Below are positions 54,501 to 63,079 of a stretch of 64,000 nt of DNA, piece by piece. Below the pieces are notes generated by a model. It saw nothing but the letters and a program-made list of their open reading frames with translations. It was not told the DNA's origin and ran no database searches. A program made the translations under genes and the position numbers. Origin of the DNA: CAWBBA01 sp963729795 (GTDB taxonomy: Bacteria; Desulfobacterota; Desulfomonilia; Desulfomonilales; Desulfomonilaceae); assembly GCA_963729795.1 (NCBI GenBank), contig CAVSPC010000033.1, forward strand, positions 16,889-80,888. Direction: 5' to 3'. The stretch's first letter is position 1. The number at the start of each line of letters is the position of its first letter.

Positions 54501-54800
54501 GTCCGTCCCGGGATGAAACTGCAATTTCAATAAGGACGCGCCCTGAACCGTCCGGGATTCGACGTGTTCAACACCTGATATGTAAAGAAAATGGTATTCG
54601 TAGAAATAGGTCATGTACGCTTCCATCTGGGATGGGTCCATACCCCCGTATGGTTGCGCCACGTAAATGGTGGGTATGCCCAGACTGGGGAAGATGTCGC
54701 GCGGCATCTCTCTAATTCCCATGATTGCGCCGAACACGACAGCAGTGAAACACACTACGACTGTGAAAGGGCGTCGTAATGCAAATGTCACAAGGTTCAT
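51576..54800 (-). CDS. RND efflux pump (HAE-type), downstream copy
   Basis: 1074-residue AcrB-like transporter with twelve helices and two large periplasmic loops. Starts MNLVTFALRRPFTVVV; the porter loop has PPFGGSARAIVVNVDPERLRAYNLSIDQVVSAI. In TM4, where AcrB has the Asp407-Asp408 proton relay, this protein reads GILVDMSTVAIEN, keeping one Asp with Met at the second. TM10 has SIGVAVSNAIILVTFAERSR, with Ser where AcrB has Lys940. The C-terminal tail is Pro/Gly-rich (SSPNYPTEPGPGEPPGE). It is close to the upstream copy over its full length. Confidence 0.92.
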   Translation of the reverse strand: MNLVTFALRRPFTVVVCFTAVVFGAIMGIREMPRDIFPSLGIPTIYVAQPYGGMDPSQMEAYMTYFYEYHFLYISGVEHVESRTVQGASLLKLQFHPGTDMSEAMSETVAEVDRSRAFMPPGTVPPFVLRFDAGSVPVGYLVVSSRTRTVAELQDSALNLVRPLFATLPGVSSPPPFGGSARAIVVNVDPERLRAYNLSIDQVVSAIADSNYISPSGNATIRGKYPIVPVNSVVTDIHKLDSVPIRSGHYPAVFVKDIAQVVDSSDIVTCYALVNGRRTVYIPVTKRSDASTLAVVQAVKENLPRFQSVLPSDMKVSYEFDQAPYVTRAIAGLTMEGALGAILTGIMVLVFLLDWRSVFIVILNIPLALLGAVLALWLTGQTVNIMTLGGLALAVGILVDMSTVAIENIHTHLHMDKSVARAVADSGKEVALPLLIAMLCVLAVFLPSFFMVGAAKGLFVPLSLAVGFSMVTAYILAGTLVNVLGVWMLKKPNMEKAGHDRGENPTGFAKFQSQYAAVMRQILRSRGFVIVLYLVLCGGIIWEIGTKLGTDIFPKVDAGQIQVRIRAPSGTDLDGTEALALKTLDIIGKEVGPKNVDITLGFVGIHSPNYAVSMIYLFERGVDEAVVQVQLKHGVPIKTAELQERLRKKLKAEMPNVNFSFEPSDIVSRVMALGSSTPIEVAVYGPDLPKNYAYAKEVKARLEQIPELRDIQFGQELEYPTVKVELDRERGGILGVETRNLTNSITPCTSSSRFTKPIFWGDLKRGVAYQIQVQVPQEKMNSIEEIRNVLSSSQGGKSVLLRNVAGVHSDEMVGEYDHFDMQRLVSVTANIHGADLGTVSREVKKALAEIKRPPLGVSVALRGQVVPLDQMFEGLQTGLVLAIVVIFLLLVANFQSIKLAAIVVSTVPAVIAGVVTVLWATETTLNIQSFMGAIMSIGVAVSNAIILVTFAERSRMAGMDSVEAAVDGARSRLRPILMTSLAMLAGMLPMALGLGEGGQQTAPLGRAVEGGLLFATFATLVVLPSVFAIVQARTARSSSSLDPEDPSSPNYPTEPGPGEPPGEPVGPYWRPDNT

Positions 54801-55279
54801 TCCGCTTTGACCTCTCTCAGGAATCGGTCTTCTTCATGGCTTTTCGGGTAAGCAAAACAGGGAGGACAATAAGATTCAAAGCGGCACAGCCCATCAGGGA
54901 AGCGGGAATGACTGTTCTGATGCCAACTCACGTTCACAATTCCCCCTTCCCTCTTTACTTGAAGGGGGGTCAGGGGATTCTCTCATAATTTTGAACGCGA
55001 ATTGCTACGACGCCAGCACATCCCTGATGGCTATCTATGCTTCGACGTACTCTTTTCCACATGTTACATTTATCAACGAATTGACCCGCCGGTTCACCCC
55101 AAAAACCTTGTCGCTAGGACCATGGACAGAAGACATGTTTTATACGACTTTATCAGAAATTACCCGGCTAAGGCAAGAGTCTAATGAGCCAAGAGGCTCC
55201 ATGCTGCTTTCCCGTAGTGTCCGTGTCGATTCTTGGGTTCATCGCAACGCGGCATCCAGCCAATCATTTGGAGATAGGA
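54801..55279 (-). repeat. Spacer duplicated together with the RND gene (downstream copy)
   Basis: 479 bp without a gene between the two RND genes. Blocks of it match 58487-58790: CTTTGACCTCTCTC, GTCTTCTTCAT, AAAACAGG, AATTGACCCGCC, GGCAAGAGTCTAATGAGCC in the same order. So the duplication unit included the upstream region. On the minus strand this is the leader of the downstream RND gene. Confidence 0.65.
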
Positions 55280-58200
55280 CTAACTAGATTTCCAGCCTGG
55301 TCCTGCAGATTCATGCTCTGAAAGAGTAATTGAGGAGTGGTAGTTGGGACTCGATGGATCGTCAGGATCCAGCGAATTGGACTCGCGAGTCGTGCGTCGT
55401 TGTATCATGGCGAACAATGCTGGTAAAACCAGCAAGGTAGCAAAAGAGGCGAATATCAGTCCGCCTTCAACTGCTCTACCGAGAGGCGCTATCTGCTGGC
55501 CTCCTTCACCGATACCGAGCGCCATTGGGAGCATCCCGGCTACCATCGCAAAACTGGTCATCAGTATAGGACGCAGACGGCTCCTTGCCCCATCGATGCC
55601 GGCGTCGAACGAATTCATACCCGATGTCCGGCTACGTTCCGCGAAGGTAACCATGATGATGGCGTTTGAAACAGCGACGCCGATTGACATGATCGCCCCC
55701 ATGAAAGATTCCACATTAAGAGTTGTCCCTGTAGCCCATAAAATAGTCGCTACTCCGGCAATGACCGCCGGCACGATTGAAACCACAATTGCAGCAAGTT
55801 TTATGGACTGGAAGTTAGCCACTAGCAGCAGAAAAATAACTACTACGGCCAGCAGAAGCCCGATTTGCAATCCTGAAAACATCTGATCCATGGGTACGAC
55901 CTGACCGCGCAAAGCGACGGAAATCCCTGTGGGCGGTTTTTTAATCTCTCCGAGCGCTTTCTTCACCGATCGAGAAACTGTCCCAAGGTCGGCCTCATGA
56001 ATATTGGCTATAACGCTGACTACACGCTGCCCATCGAAATGATCGTATTCTCCCACCATGTATCCGCCAGCGACTTTGGCTACATTCCTCAGCAGAGTAG
56101 GTTTGCCCGTTTTACCGCTGACGAGGACATTCTTGAGTTCTTCCTCAGAATTCATCTTTGACTGAGGAACCTGTACTTGAATCTGGCAGGCTACACCAGT
56201 TTTCAAATCTCCCCAGAAAACAGGATGAGTGAATCTACTCGATGAAGTGCAAGGAGTAAGCGAACCGGTCACATTCCGCGGTCTTACCCCGATTATTCCC
56301 GCGATCTCACGATCTATATCCACTCGCACAGTCGGGTATTCCAGTTCTTGTGCGAACTGAACATCGCGAAGTTCGGGGATCAGTTCGAGCCGGGCTTTAA
56401 CTTCTTTGGCGTATGTGTGGTTTTTTGTCAGATCAGGACCAAAAATGGCGACCTCTATCGGGGTAGGCGCCCCCAGACTCATAACGCGGCTGACAATATC
56501 GTTGGGTTCAAAGGAGAAATTGACATCCGATAGCTCGGCCTTGAGCCTTCTTCGAAGGATTTCTTTGAGTTCCGCCGTTTTGATCGGCACTCCACGCTTT
56601 AGTTGGATTTGAACAACAGCTTCATCAACACCCCTAGAAAACTGGTATATCATGCTAACAGCGTAGTTCGGTGAATGGATACCAACGAACCCAATTGTGA
56701 TATCGATATTCTCTCGTCCAACCTCGTCTTCGATCATAGAGAGTGCTTTCAGAACAATAGCTTCGGTACCATCCAAGTCAGTGCCGTTTGGGGCACGAAC
56801 ACGAACCTGAAGCTGGCCTACGTCAGTCTTGGGAAAAATGTCTGTTCCTATTCTCGATCCGATGGACCAAATTATTCCGCCGCACAGAACAAGATATATT
56901 AGAGTTACGCCCATCCTATATCTTATAACCCAGCTAACAGTCCCCATATAAATGGATTGGAACCTTTCAAACCCGGTTGGACGTCCACCGTAGGGAACCC
57001 TCTCTTTTTTACTAACCTTCAATATCCATATTGCGATGACGTTTAGTAGCGTTCCCGCGAGGATATAAGCGGTTATCATAGCGAATCCCACAGATAAAGA
57101 CAGCGGCACAAATAAACCCCTGGCTGCTCCAACCATAAAGAAGGACGGGAGAAATACTGCGAGCACACACAACATCGAAATTAATAAGGGCAGAGCTATC
57201 TCCTTGCCGGAATCGGCTACTGCCACAGGTACCGTTTTCCCCATCTGCAAGTGCGTATGTATGTTCTCTATTGCTACTGTCGATCTATCCACCAGTATGC
57301 CGACAGCGAGCGCCAACCCTCCTAGGGTCATAATATTGATGCTCTGTCCGGTTAACCACAGACCAAACAGGGCGCCAAACAGTGACAGAGGAATATTCAA
57401 GATTACTATTAACGAACTGCGCCAGTCTCTCAGGAACAGCAGCACCATTAGACCGCTGAGAAGTGCGCCTAACACCCCTTGCATGGTCAAACCGTCAATT
57501 GCCCTTACCACATAAGGTGACTGATCAAACTGGTAACTGACCTTCATGTCAGAAGGAAGCACTCCCTGGAACCTTGGAATATTCTCCTTAACCGCTTCAA
57601 CCACAGCGAGAGTCGACGCGTCGGAGCGCTTGGTAACAGGGATGTAAACTGTGCGCCTGCCGTTAACTAGGGCGTAACAGGTCACTATATCGGAGGAATC
57701 GACTATTTTACCGACATCCTTCATAAACACTGTCGGATACCGGCCGCTTCGAATAGGGACCGTGTCCAGCATGTGTATGTCGGTCACGACTGAATTGATC
57801 GGCACTATGGGATACTTGCCGTCTGTCTTGACATTGCCCGAAGGGCTGATGTAGTTGGTGTTTGCAAGTGATTCCACAACCTCATCAATCGACATGTCGT
57901 ATGCTCGAAGCCGTTCCGGATCCACATCCACTACAATCGCCCTGGCACTGCCCCCAAACGGCGGCGGGCTGGAAACCCCCGGAATAGTCGCGAACAAAGG
58001 CCTAACGAGGTTGAGGGCTGCGTCCTGTAATTCAGCCACTGACCTTGTTCGGCTGGAAACCACGAGGTAACCCACCGGCACACTTCCGGCGTCAAACCTT
58101 AACACGAAAGGCGGTACTGTCCCCGGCGGCATAAAGGCCCGTGATCTGTCAACTTCAGCGACAGTCTCCGACATTGCTTCCGACATGTCGGTTCCAGGAT

Positions 58201-58486
58201 GAAACTGTATTTTCATGAGAGCGGCGCCCTGGACCGTCTTGGACTCAATATGTTCTACACCGGATAAATAAAGGAAATGATACTCATAAAAATAGGTCAG
58301 ATAAGCTTCCATCTGCGACGCGTCCATACCGCCGTATGGTTGTGCCACGTATATGGTAGGTATACCAAGGTCAGGAAAGATGTCGCGTGGCATCTCCCTG
58401 ATCGCCATGACAGCGCCACAGGTTATGGCGATAAAAAAAACTACGACTGTAAAGGGGCGTCTTAACGCGAACGTCACGAGGTTCAT
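55280..58486 (-). CDS. RND efflux pump (HAE-type), upstream copy
   Basis: 1068 residues, paralog of the downstream copy with conserved GMDxSQMEAY, PGTDMSEAMSETVAEVDRSR and RFDAGSVPVGYLVVSSRTR. At the TM4 proton-relay position it reads GILVDRSTVAIEN, with Arg in place of the second Asp; TM10 again has VAVSNAIIMVTFAERSR. It has its own duplicated upstream spacer and is first of the pump operon. Two different RND chains before one adaptor and one TolC resemble the MdtB/MdtC arrangement, where the two chains form a mixed trimer (inference). Confidence 0.92.
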   Translation of the reverse strand: MNLVTFALRRPFTVVVFFIAITCGAVMAIREMPRDIFPDLGIPTIYVAQPYGGMDASQMEAYLTYFYEYHFLYLSGVEHIESKTVQGAALMKIQFHPGTDMSEAMSETVAEVDRSRAFMPPGTVPPFVLRFDAGSVPVGYLVVSSRTRSVAELQDAALNLVRPLFATIPGVSSPPPFGGSARAIVVDVDPERLRAYDMSIDEVVESLANTNYISPSGNVKTDGKYPIVPINSVVTDIHMLDTVPIRSGRYPTVFMKDVGKIVDSSDIVTCYALVNGRRTVYIPVTKRSDASTLAVVEAVKENIPRFQGVLPSDMKVSYQFDQSPYVVRAIDGLTMQGVLGALLSGLMVLLFLRDWRSSLIVILNIPLSLFGALFGLWLTGQSINIMTLGGLALAVGILVDRSTVAIENIHTHLQMGKTVPVAVADSGKEIALPLLISMLCVLAVFLPSFFMVGAARGLFVPLSLSVGFAMITAYILAGTLLNVIAIWILKVSKKERVPYGGRPTGFERFQSIYMGTVSWVIRYRMGVTLIYLVLCGGIIWSIGSRIGTDIFPKTDVGQLQVRVRAPNGTDLDGTEAIVLKALSMIEDEVGRENIDITIGFVGIHSPNYAVSMIYQFSRGVDEAVVQIQLKRGVPIKTAELKEILRRRLKAELSDVNFSFEPNDIVSRVMSLGAPTPIEVAIFGPDLTKNHTYAKEVKARLELIPELRDVQFAQELEYPTVRVDIDREIAGIIGVRPRNVTGSLTPCTSSSRFTHPVFWGDLKTGVACQIQVQVPQSKMNSEEELKNVLVSGKTGKPTLLRNVAKVAGGYMVGEYDHFDGQRVVSVIANIHEADLGTVSRSVKKALGEIKKPPTGISVALRGQVVPMDQMFSGLQIGLLLAVVVIFLLLVANFQSIKLAAIVVSIVPAVIAGVATILWATGTTLNVESFMGAIMSIGVAVSNAIIMVTFAERSRTSGMNSFDAGIDGARSRLRPILMTSFAMVAGMLPMALGIGEGGQQIAPLGRAVEGGLIFASFATLLVLPALFAMIQRRTTRESNSLDPDDPSSPNYHSSITLSEHESAGPGWKSS

Positions 58487-58790
58487 GCAGCTTTGACCTC
58501 TCTCGGGAGTGCGTCTTCTTCATAGCTTTGCGGGTAATCAAAACAGGAAGGACAACAAAGCTTAAGGATGCACAGTCCTCCAGGAATGCGGGACGGACAG
58601 TTCTGCCTCCCACATCTCCCCGATGACTATCTATGCCTCGACTAACTCTTCCACGTGTTACAAACACCGGCGAATTGACCCGCCAGTTCATCCCAAAAAC
58701 ATTGTACTTGGCTCATGGAAACGGAAGACGCGTTTCATGCGACTCTATCAAAAATGATGTGTATAAGGCAAGAGTCTAATGAGCCCAGAA
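58487..58790 (-). repeat. Upstream region of the first RND gene, duplicated at 54801-55279
   Basis: Non-coding, colinear with the spacer between the two RND genes (see there). Presumably holds the operon promoter on the minus strand; I could not pick boxes with confidence. Confidence 0.55.
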
Positions 58791-58807
58791 TCCACTGCCA
58801 ACCTTGA

Positions 58808-59047
58808 CCTGGATTCCGGGCCACCTTCATCGCGAGTTGGCACACGGTCGAGGAGATCCGGGAGACGCACCTCTGCAAACATTTCCCCCAGCCATCCCTC
58901 AAGAGGCTCAAACGGATTACTGTCGATGAGATCAGCATCCACAGACGGGGCATCCTAGCGTACTACGAACATCGGATCTCCACCGGACCATCGGAAGGAA
59001 CCAACAACAAGATAAAAACATTGCAGCGCAAGACAACTGGCCCTTGA
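58808..59047 (+). pseudogene. Internally deleted ISL3-family transposase remnant
   Basis: One open stretch joins two distant parts of an ISL3 transposase. SWHTVEEIRETHLCKHFPQPSLKRLKRITVDEISIH includes the first DDE-domain strand with Asp (VDEISI). Directly after it comes the C-terminal block RRGILAYYEHRISTGPSEGTNNKIKTLQRKTTG. About 200 residues between are missing. No start or inverted repeats found; a relic beside the efflux operon. Confidence 0.7.
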
Positions 59048-59086
59048 AGAATCCCACAAAACAGGGTATAAAAAGGGGTTTGCGAC

Positions 59087-59668
59087 ATGAGAATCATTGC
59101 CGGCCGTTTTAAAGGTTTACGACTGCCTTCGCCCAAGAGCAAGGGAGTACGCCCGACTACCGATCGAGTGCGGGAGGCATTGTTCAGCACCCTGGGCCAC
59201 GATGTCACACATGCACGTGTGCTCGATCTTTTCGCCGGAACAGGCGCCTTCGGCTTTGAAGCCCTCAGCCGCGGCGCGGCTTCGGTGGTGTTCGTGGACA
59301 ACGATCGCCATGTGACTCAGGACTTGTCCGGGATGTGCCGTGCTCTGGGAGTAGAAAACCAAGTCAGGATTCTGACCATGTCCGCGGATCGGGCCGTCAA
59401 AAGGCTCTCGGGGTCCGAGGAAAGATTCGAAATCATTTTTCTTGATCCCCCGTACGGTGAGCAATTGATTCCAAAGGTTGTTCACGACCCAACCTTTGCG
59501 AGCCTGTTCGAACGTGACAGCCTCTTGATCGTTGAAAGAGAAGAGAAAGCTACGGAACTTGCGGTGCCCATAGGATTCGAGAAAGAGTTCAGTCGAAAAT
59601 ACGGGGGCACGATTGTGGAAATATTCCGTTACTGTGTGGGGGATGTTTCAATCTTTCCATTGAGGTAG
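59087..59668 (+). CDS. rsmD: 16S rRNA (guanine966-N2)-methyltransferase
   Basis: SAM-dependent RNA methyltransferase: MRIIAGRFKGLRLPSP, RPTTDRVREALFSTLG, SAM loop VLDLFAGTGAFGFEALSRGA, catalytic IIFLDPPYGEQL. 193 residues, typical RsmD. First of a housekeeping run; coaD follows 12 bp later, a common linkage. Confidence 0.94.
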   Translation: MRIIAGRFKGLRLPSPKSKGVRPTTDRVREALFSTLGHDVTHARVLDLFAGTGAFGFEALSRGAASVVFVDNDRHVTQDLSGMCRALGVENQVRILTMSADRAVKRLSGSEERFEIIFLDPPYGEQLIPKVVHDPTFASLFERDSLLIVEREEKATELAVPIGFEKEFSRKYGGTIVEIFRYCVGDVSIFPLR

Positions 59669-59680
59669 GGAATCGAGGGT

Positions 59681-60229
59681 ATGGGAGAAAAAGTTGCAGT
59701 TTATCCGGGGACTTTTGACCCGTTTCATAACGGGCATTTGGAAATAATCCGTCGAGCGCTCGGCACGTTTGACCGCATAATCGTCGCGCTCGGCCTAAAT
59801 CCTGAGAAGGAGACCATATTCACGCTGGAGGAGCGTTTGGACATGATCCGATGCAGCGTGGACGGCGACCCCAGAATAGAATGCGATTCCTTCGACGGCC
59901 TTCTTGTGCGATATGCCGAGAGGAGAAATGTCCAGGCGATTATCCGAGGACTCAGGGCGGTTTCTGACTTTGAGTATGAGTTCCAGCTTGCCCTGATGAA
60001 CCGTAAACTAAGCCGGCGCATCGAAACGTTCTTCCTCATGACCGCACATCGCTATCTTTACGTGAGTTCGAGGATTATCAAAATGACGGTCGTGGCCGGT
60101 GGATCGCCGGAAGGGCTGGTCCCCGATTACGTGCTCAAGGTTCTAAAAAAGAAGTTTCCGTTAATAGAAGAAAGTGACGATCCATTGAATTCTGAACCCG
60201 GGAGCAAAGATGAAGACGATGTTATCTGA
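59681..60229 (+). CDS. coaD: Phosphopantetheine adenylyltransferase
   Basis: Adds AMP to 4-phosphopantetheine in CoA synthesis. VAVYPGTFDPFHNGHLEIIRRAL carries the TxGH-like nucleotidyltransferase site, RGLRAVSDFEYEFQLALMNRKL and YLYVSSRIIKMTVVAGG the pocket and hexamer contacts. 182 residues, with about 20 extra acidic residues at the end (EESDDPLNSEPGSKDEDDVI). Its 3' end overlaps the next gene by 20 bp. Confidence 0.95.
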   Translation: MGEKVAVYPGTFDPFHNGHLEIIRRALGTFDRIIVALGLNPEKETIFTLEERLDMIRCSVDGDPRIECDSFDGLLVRYAERRNVQAIIRGLRAVSDFEYEFQLALMNRKLSRRIETFFLMTAHRYLYVSSRIIKMTVVAGGSPEGLVPDYVLKVLKKKFPLIEESDDPLNSEPGSKDEDDVI

Positions 60230-61397
60230 AAGAGCAACACAACTGAAGCCGTCCGCCACTTTGGCCATCTCCGCGAAGGCAAAGGAACTTAAGAGCCAAG
60301 GAGTGGATGTTGTAGGTTTCGGAGCGGGAGAGCCGGATTTTCCAACTCCTCCGCATATTAGAGAAGCGGCAAAGAAGTCGTTGGACCGCGGGGAAACATT
60401 TTACACGCCAGTGAGCGGAATAGTTGATCTGAAAAAGGCAGTGGTCCACAGGTTTGCCGAGGACTACGGTCTGGAATATTCCCCTGAAAATATCGTGGTT
60501 TCCTGCGGAGCCAAGCACAGTTTATACAACATTTTTCAGGCCATTATACAGCCGGGAGACGAGGTGTTGGTCTTCGCGCCGTACTGGGTTTCCTATCCCG
60601 AAATGATAGCCCTCGCCGGCGGCACTCCTGTGATCGTTTCCGCTACAGAACAGAACAACTTTGTACCTGTGGCTGAAGTGATAGAGTCTCGGATAACTGC
60701 CTCGACCAAGGCAATACTGATCAATTCTCCGTCCAATCCCACTGGGGTAATTTATCCCGGACATTTGTTGGAAAAGCTGGGAGAACTTGCAGAGAAACAC
60801 GACCTTCTCGTCATTTCGGACGAGATCTACGACAAGCTAGTCTACGACGACCGTGCTTTTAGCCCTTTCGCCACGTTACCCGGCATGAAGGATCGCACCA
60901 TTCTGGTTAACGGGGTATCGAAAACTTATGCCATGACCGGGTTGCGTATAGGCTATTTGGCTTCCACGCGAGCGGAACTGGTCAAAGCAGCCACCAACAT
61001 CCAAAGCCAGTCCACTTCCAACCCCAACAATACGGCACAGGCTGCGGCCGTGGAGGCGCTGACCGGACCGCAGGACGAGGTCAAACGAATGCAGGGAATC
61101 TTCGAGCGGCGCAGAAACTTGATGGCCGACGAGATAAAGAAGATTCCTCAACTCTCCGCGGTCAAACCGGAAGGTGCATTTTACTTTTTCGTGAATGTTT
61201 CTAAACTGTGCGGGAAGAAAGGCATGGCGAACTCGGCGGACATCGCGAGTTACCTGCTGGAGCGTCACCACGTGGCCTGCGTGCCGGGAGGGCCATTCGG
61301 ATCTGAAGATCACATCCGCCTCTCGTTTGCAACGAATGAAGAAGTGATTGTCAAGGGATTGGAACGTATTCGTATGGCCTGTGAAGAGTTGACATGA
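60210..61397 (+). CDS. Class I PLP-dependent aminotransferase (aspartate-type)
   Basis: Aspartate/aromatic-type aminotransferase of the thermophile-like AspC group: VGFGAGEPDFPTPPHIREAAKKSL, SPSNPTGVIYP, SDEIYDKLVYDD and the PLP lysine in LVNGVSKTYAMTGLRIGYL, with Arg in HIRLSFAT for the alpha-carboxylate. 395 residues. ATG 60210 overlaps coaD; ATG 60219 is an alternative. It is unlikely to be the missing LegC, which belongs to the DegT/DnrJ family. Confidence 0.9.
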   Translation: MKTMLSERATQLKPSATLAISAKAKELKSQGVDVVGFGAGEPDFPTPPHIREAAKKSLDRGETFYTPVSGIVDLKKAVVHRFAEDYGLEYSPENIVVSCGAKHSLYNIFQAIIQPGDEVLVFAPYWVSYPEMIALAGGTPVIVSATEQNNFVPVAEVIESRITASTKAILINSPSNPTGVIYPGHLLEKLGELAEKHDLLVISDEIYDKLVYDDRAFSPFATLPGMKDRTILVNGVSKTYAMTGLRIGYLASTRAELVKAATNIQSQSTSNPNNTAQAAAVEALTGPQDEVKRMQGIFERRRNLMADEIKKIPQLSAVKPEGAFYFFVNVSKLCGKKGMANSADIASYLLERHHVACVPGGPFGSEDHIRLSFATNEEVIVKGLERIRMACEELT

Positions 61398-62167
61398 CTG
61401 ACAATCGCCCCCTTGTCCTTCTGACAAACGACGACGGCATCCATGCCGAGGGGCTACGCAAGCTCAAATCCGCAGCCGCAAAACTAGGCCGGGTCCGTAT
61501 TGTGGCCCCGGAGAACGAACAAAGCGCTGTAGGCCACTCCATAACACTGTATGATCCCATCAAAGCCCACGAAGTGACCAAGGACGGGCGCTTCTACGGA
61601 TATGGAATAGGCGGCACGCCTGCGGATTCGGTTAAACTAGCTGTGCATTCGCTGTTGCCGCGGTCACCCGATTTGTTAATCTCCGGCATCAACAATGGCG
61701 CCAATCTTGGAATCAACGTCCTTTATTCGGGGACCGTTTCAGCAGCTACAGAGGCGGCCATACTGGGTGTGCCGGCCATGGCTGTATCGCTGGCTCAGAG
61801 GAAAGATCCACCCTTTGACTGGGCCCTGCCTCATATCGAAAGATTGGGCGCATGGGTTCTGAAATGTGGCTTGCCGCGAGGAGTCGCTCTGAATGTCAAC
61901 ATACCGGCCATCCCGCCGGACCAAATTCGCGGGTTCAAGTTGACCCGGCAGGGACTATCCAAGTTTCGCGAGTCTTTCGAGCAACGCGAAGACCCCAGAG
62001 GAAACCGCTATTACTGGCTCGCCGGTGAAGCCACAGCCGCAGAAACGGATCAGGGTGTGGACGTCACGGCAGTTAAAGACGGTTATGTATCCGTAACCCC
62101 CCTCTTCTACGATCTCACGGCCCACCCATATATGGAAGAATTGACATGTTCTCTGAAGAAGCTCTAA
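61394..62167 (+). CDS. surE: 5'/3'-nucleotidase SurE
   Basis: Metal-dependent phosphatase of nucleoside monophosphates, cytosolic. Starts PLVLLTNDDGIHAEGLRKL (metal Asp-Asp), APENEQSAVGHSIT, GTPADSVKLAV, SGINNGANLGINVLYSGTVSAATEAA. 257 residues, full length. ATGA overlap with the aminotransferase and 22 bp overlap with rnc imply one transcript. Confidence 0.95.
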   Translation: MTDNRPLVLLTNDDGIHAEGLRKLKSAAAKLGRVRIVAPENEQSAVGHSITLYDPIKAHEVTKDGRFYGYGIGGTPADSVKLAVHSLLPRSPDLLISGINNGANLGINVLYSGTVSAATEAAILGVPAMAVSLAQRKDPPFDWALPHIERLGAWVLKCGLPRGVALNVNIPAIPPDQIRGFKLTRQGLSKFRESFEQREDPRGNRYYWLAGEATAAETDQGVDVTAVKDGYVSVTPLFYDLTAHPYMEELTCSLKKL

Positions 62168-62892
62168 ACAACGGTGAGAGCGACATCGAAATAAAAGAAA
62201 TAGAAACAATCCTAGGCCATTCTTTCGAGAATCCTTCCCATCTGCTCAACGCTCTAACCAGACGTAGCTTTTGGCACGAAAACAGGAACACTTGCAGCGA
62301 GCACAATGAGCGCCTCGAGTTCCTTGGGGACGCGGTCCTCGGCCTGGTGATCGCGGACATATTGTATCGTGAATTCCCCGAGGATGAGGAAGGAGAGCTG
62401 CAGAAGAAAAGGGCCAGTCTGGTGAATCGTGCTGCACTCGCTCAACTCATGAGGCACCTGGACCTGGCGCGTTTCTTGAGAATGGGCAGAGGGGACGAGT
62501 TGTCCGGTTGCCGGGAGAGAGATTCCATCCTCGCTGACACTTTGGAGGCATTGGTCGCGGCGGTTTACCTGGATGGCGGATTCCCCAGTGCCGAGAAGCT
62601 GATAGAAAAGCACTTCTATCCACTCATAGAAAAATGTTCCACACGGGAAGGGATGGACGACTTCAAGAGCCTTCTGCAGGAAAAGACGCAGGCAGAACTG
62701 GGGGTTACGCCCACCTACGAAGTCGTGGATCACTGGGGCGAGGAGCATCGGAAAACCTTTTCGGTTGCAGTCTACCTGGGAACGGAAATTGCCGGACTGG
62801 GGATAGGAAGAAATAAGAGAGAGGCTGCACAGAAAGCCGCAGGTGAAGCCCTCGCTAAATTGAATTCAGCATCCGCGGATAAGGCGTCCTGA
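62146..62892 (+). CDS. rnc: Ribonuclease III
   Basis: Double-strand RNA endonuclease for rRNA and mRNA processing. RNase III domain about 18-160 with HNERLEFLGDAVLGLV signature and ADTLEALVAAVYLDGG (metal Glu), then a dsRNA-binding domain about 170-240 ending GIGRNKREAAQKAAGEAL. 248 residues. ATG lies inside surE. Confidence 0.95.
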   Translation: MFSEEALNNGESDIEIKEIETILGHSFENPSHLLNALTRRSFWHENRNTCSEHNERLEFLGDAVLGLVIADILYREFPEDEEGELQKKRASLVNRAALAQLMRHLDLARFLRMGRGDELSGCRERDSILADTLEALVAAVYLDGGFPSAEKLIEKHFYPLIEKCSTREGMDDFKSLLQEKTQAELGVTPTYEVVDHWGEEHRKTFSVAVYLGTEIAGLGIGRNKREAAQKAAGEALAKLNSASADKAS

Positions 62893-62936
62893 GTTTCGAG
62901 TTTCATACGTATTGTGCCATTTGGACAGTGGGACCG

Positions 62937-63003
62937 TCCCGCGCAGAACGCGGGATTGCCGGTCACCAGAAAGAGCGAATAACCGGCAGGATGCCGGTCC
63001 TAC
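62937..63003. repeat. Two hairpins sharing sequence with the MITE at 34 kb
   Basis: TCCCGCG-cagaa-CGCGGGA (62937-62955) and ACCGGCA-gga-TGCCGGT-CCTAC (62982-63003). The second matches 34017-34038 except for small changes. Lies between rnc and sfsA. Confidence 0.55.
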
Positions 63004-63079
63004 TGAATGTGGCCGCACCAGATGTAGTGAGACACATGTGGCATCTCCGATCCCTACCTGAGCGAATACCTCATCGAAC

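Noticed and set aside
60210..61397. This aminotransferase as the missing LegC
   Set aside because: It is a class I aspartate-type enzyme in a housekeeping operon; LegC belongs to the DegT/DnrJ family.
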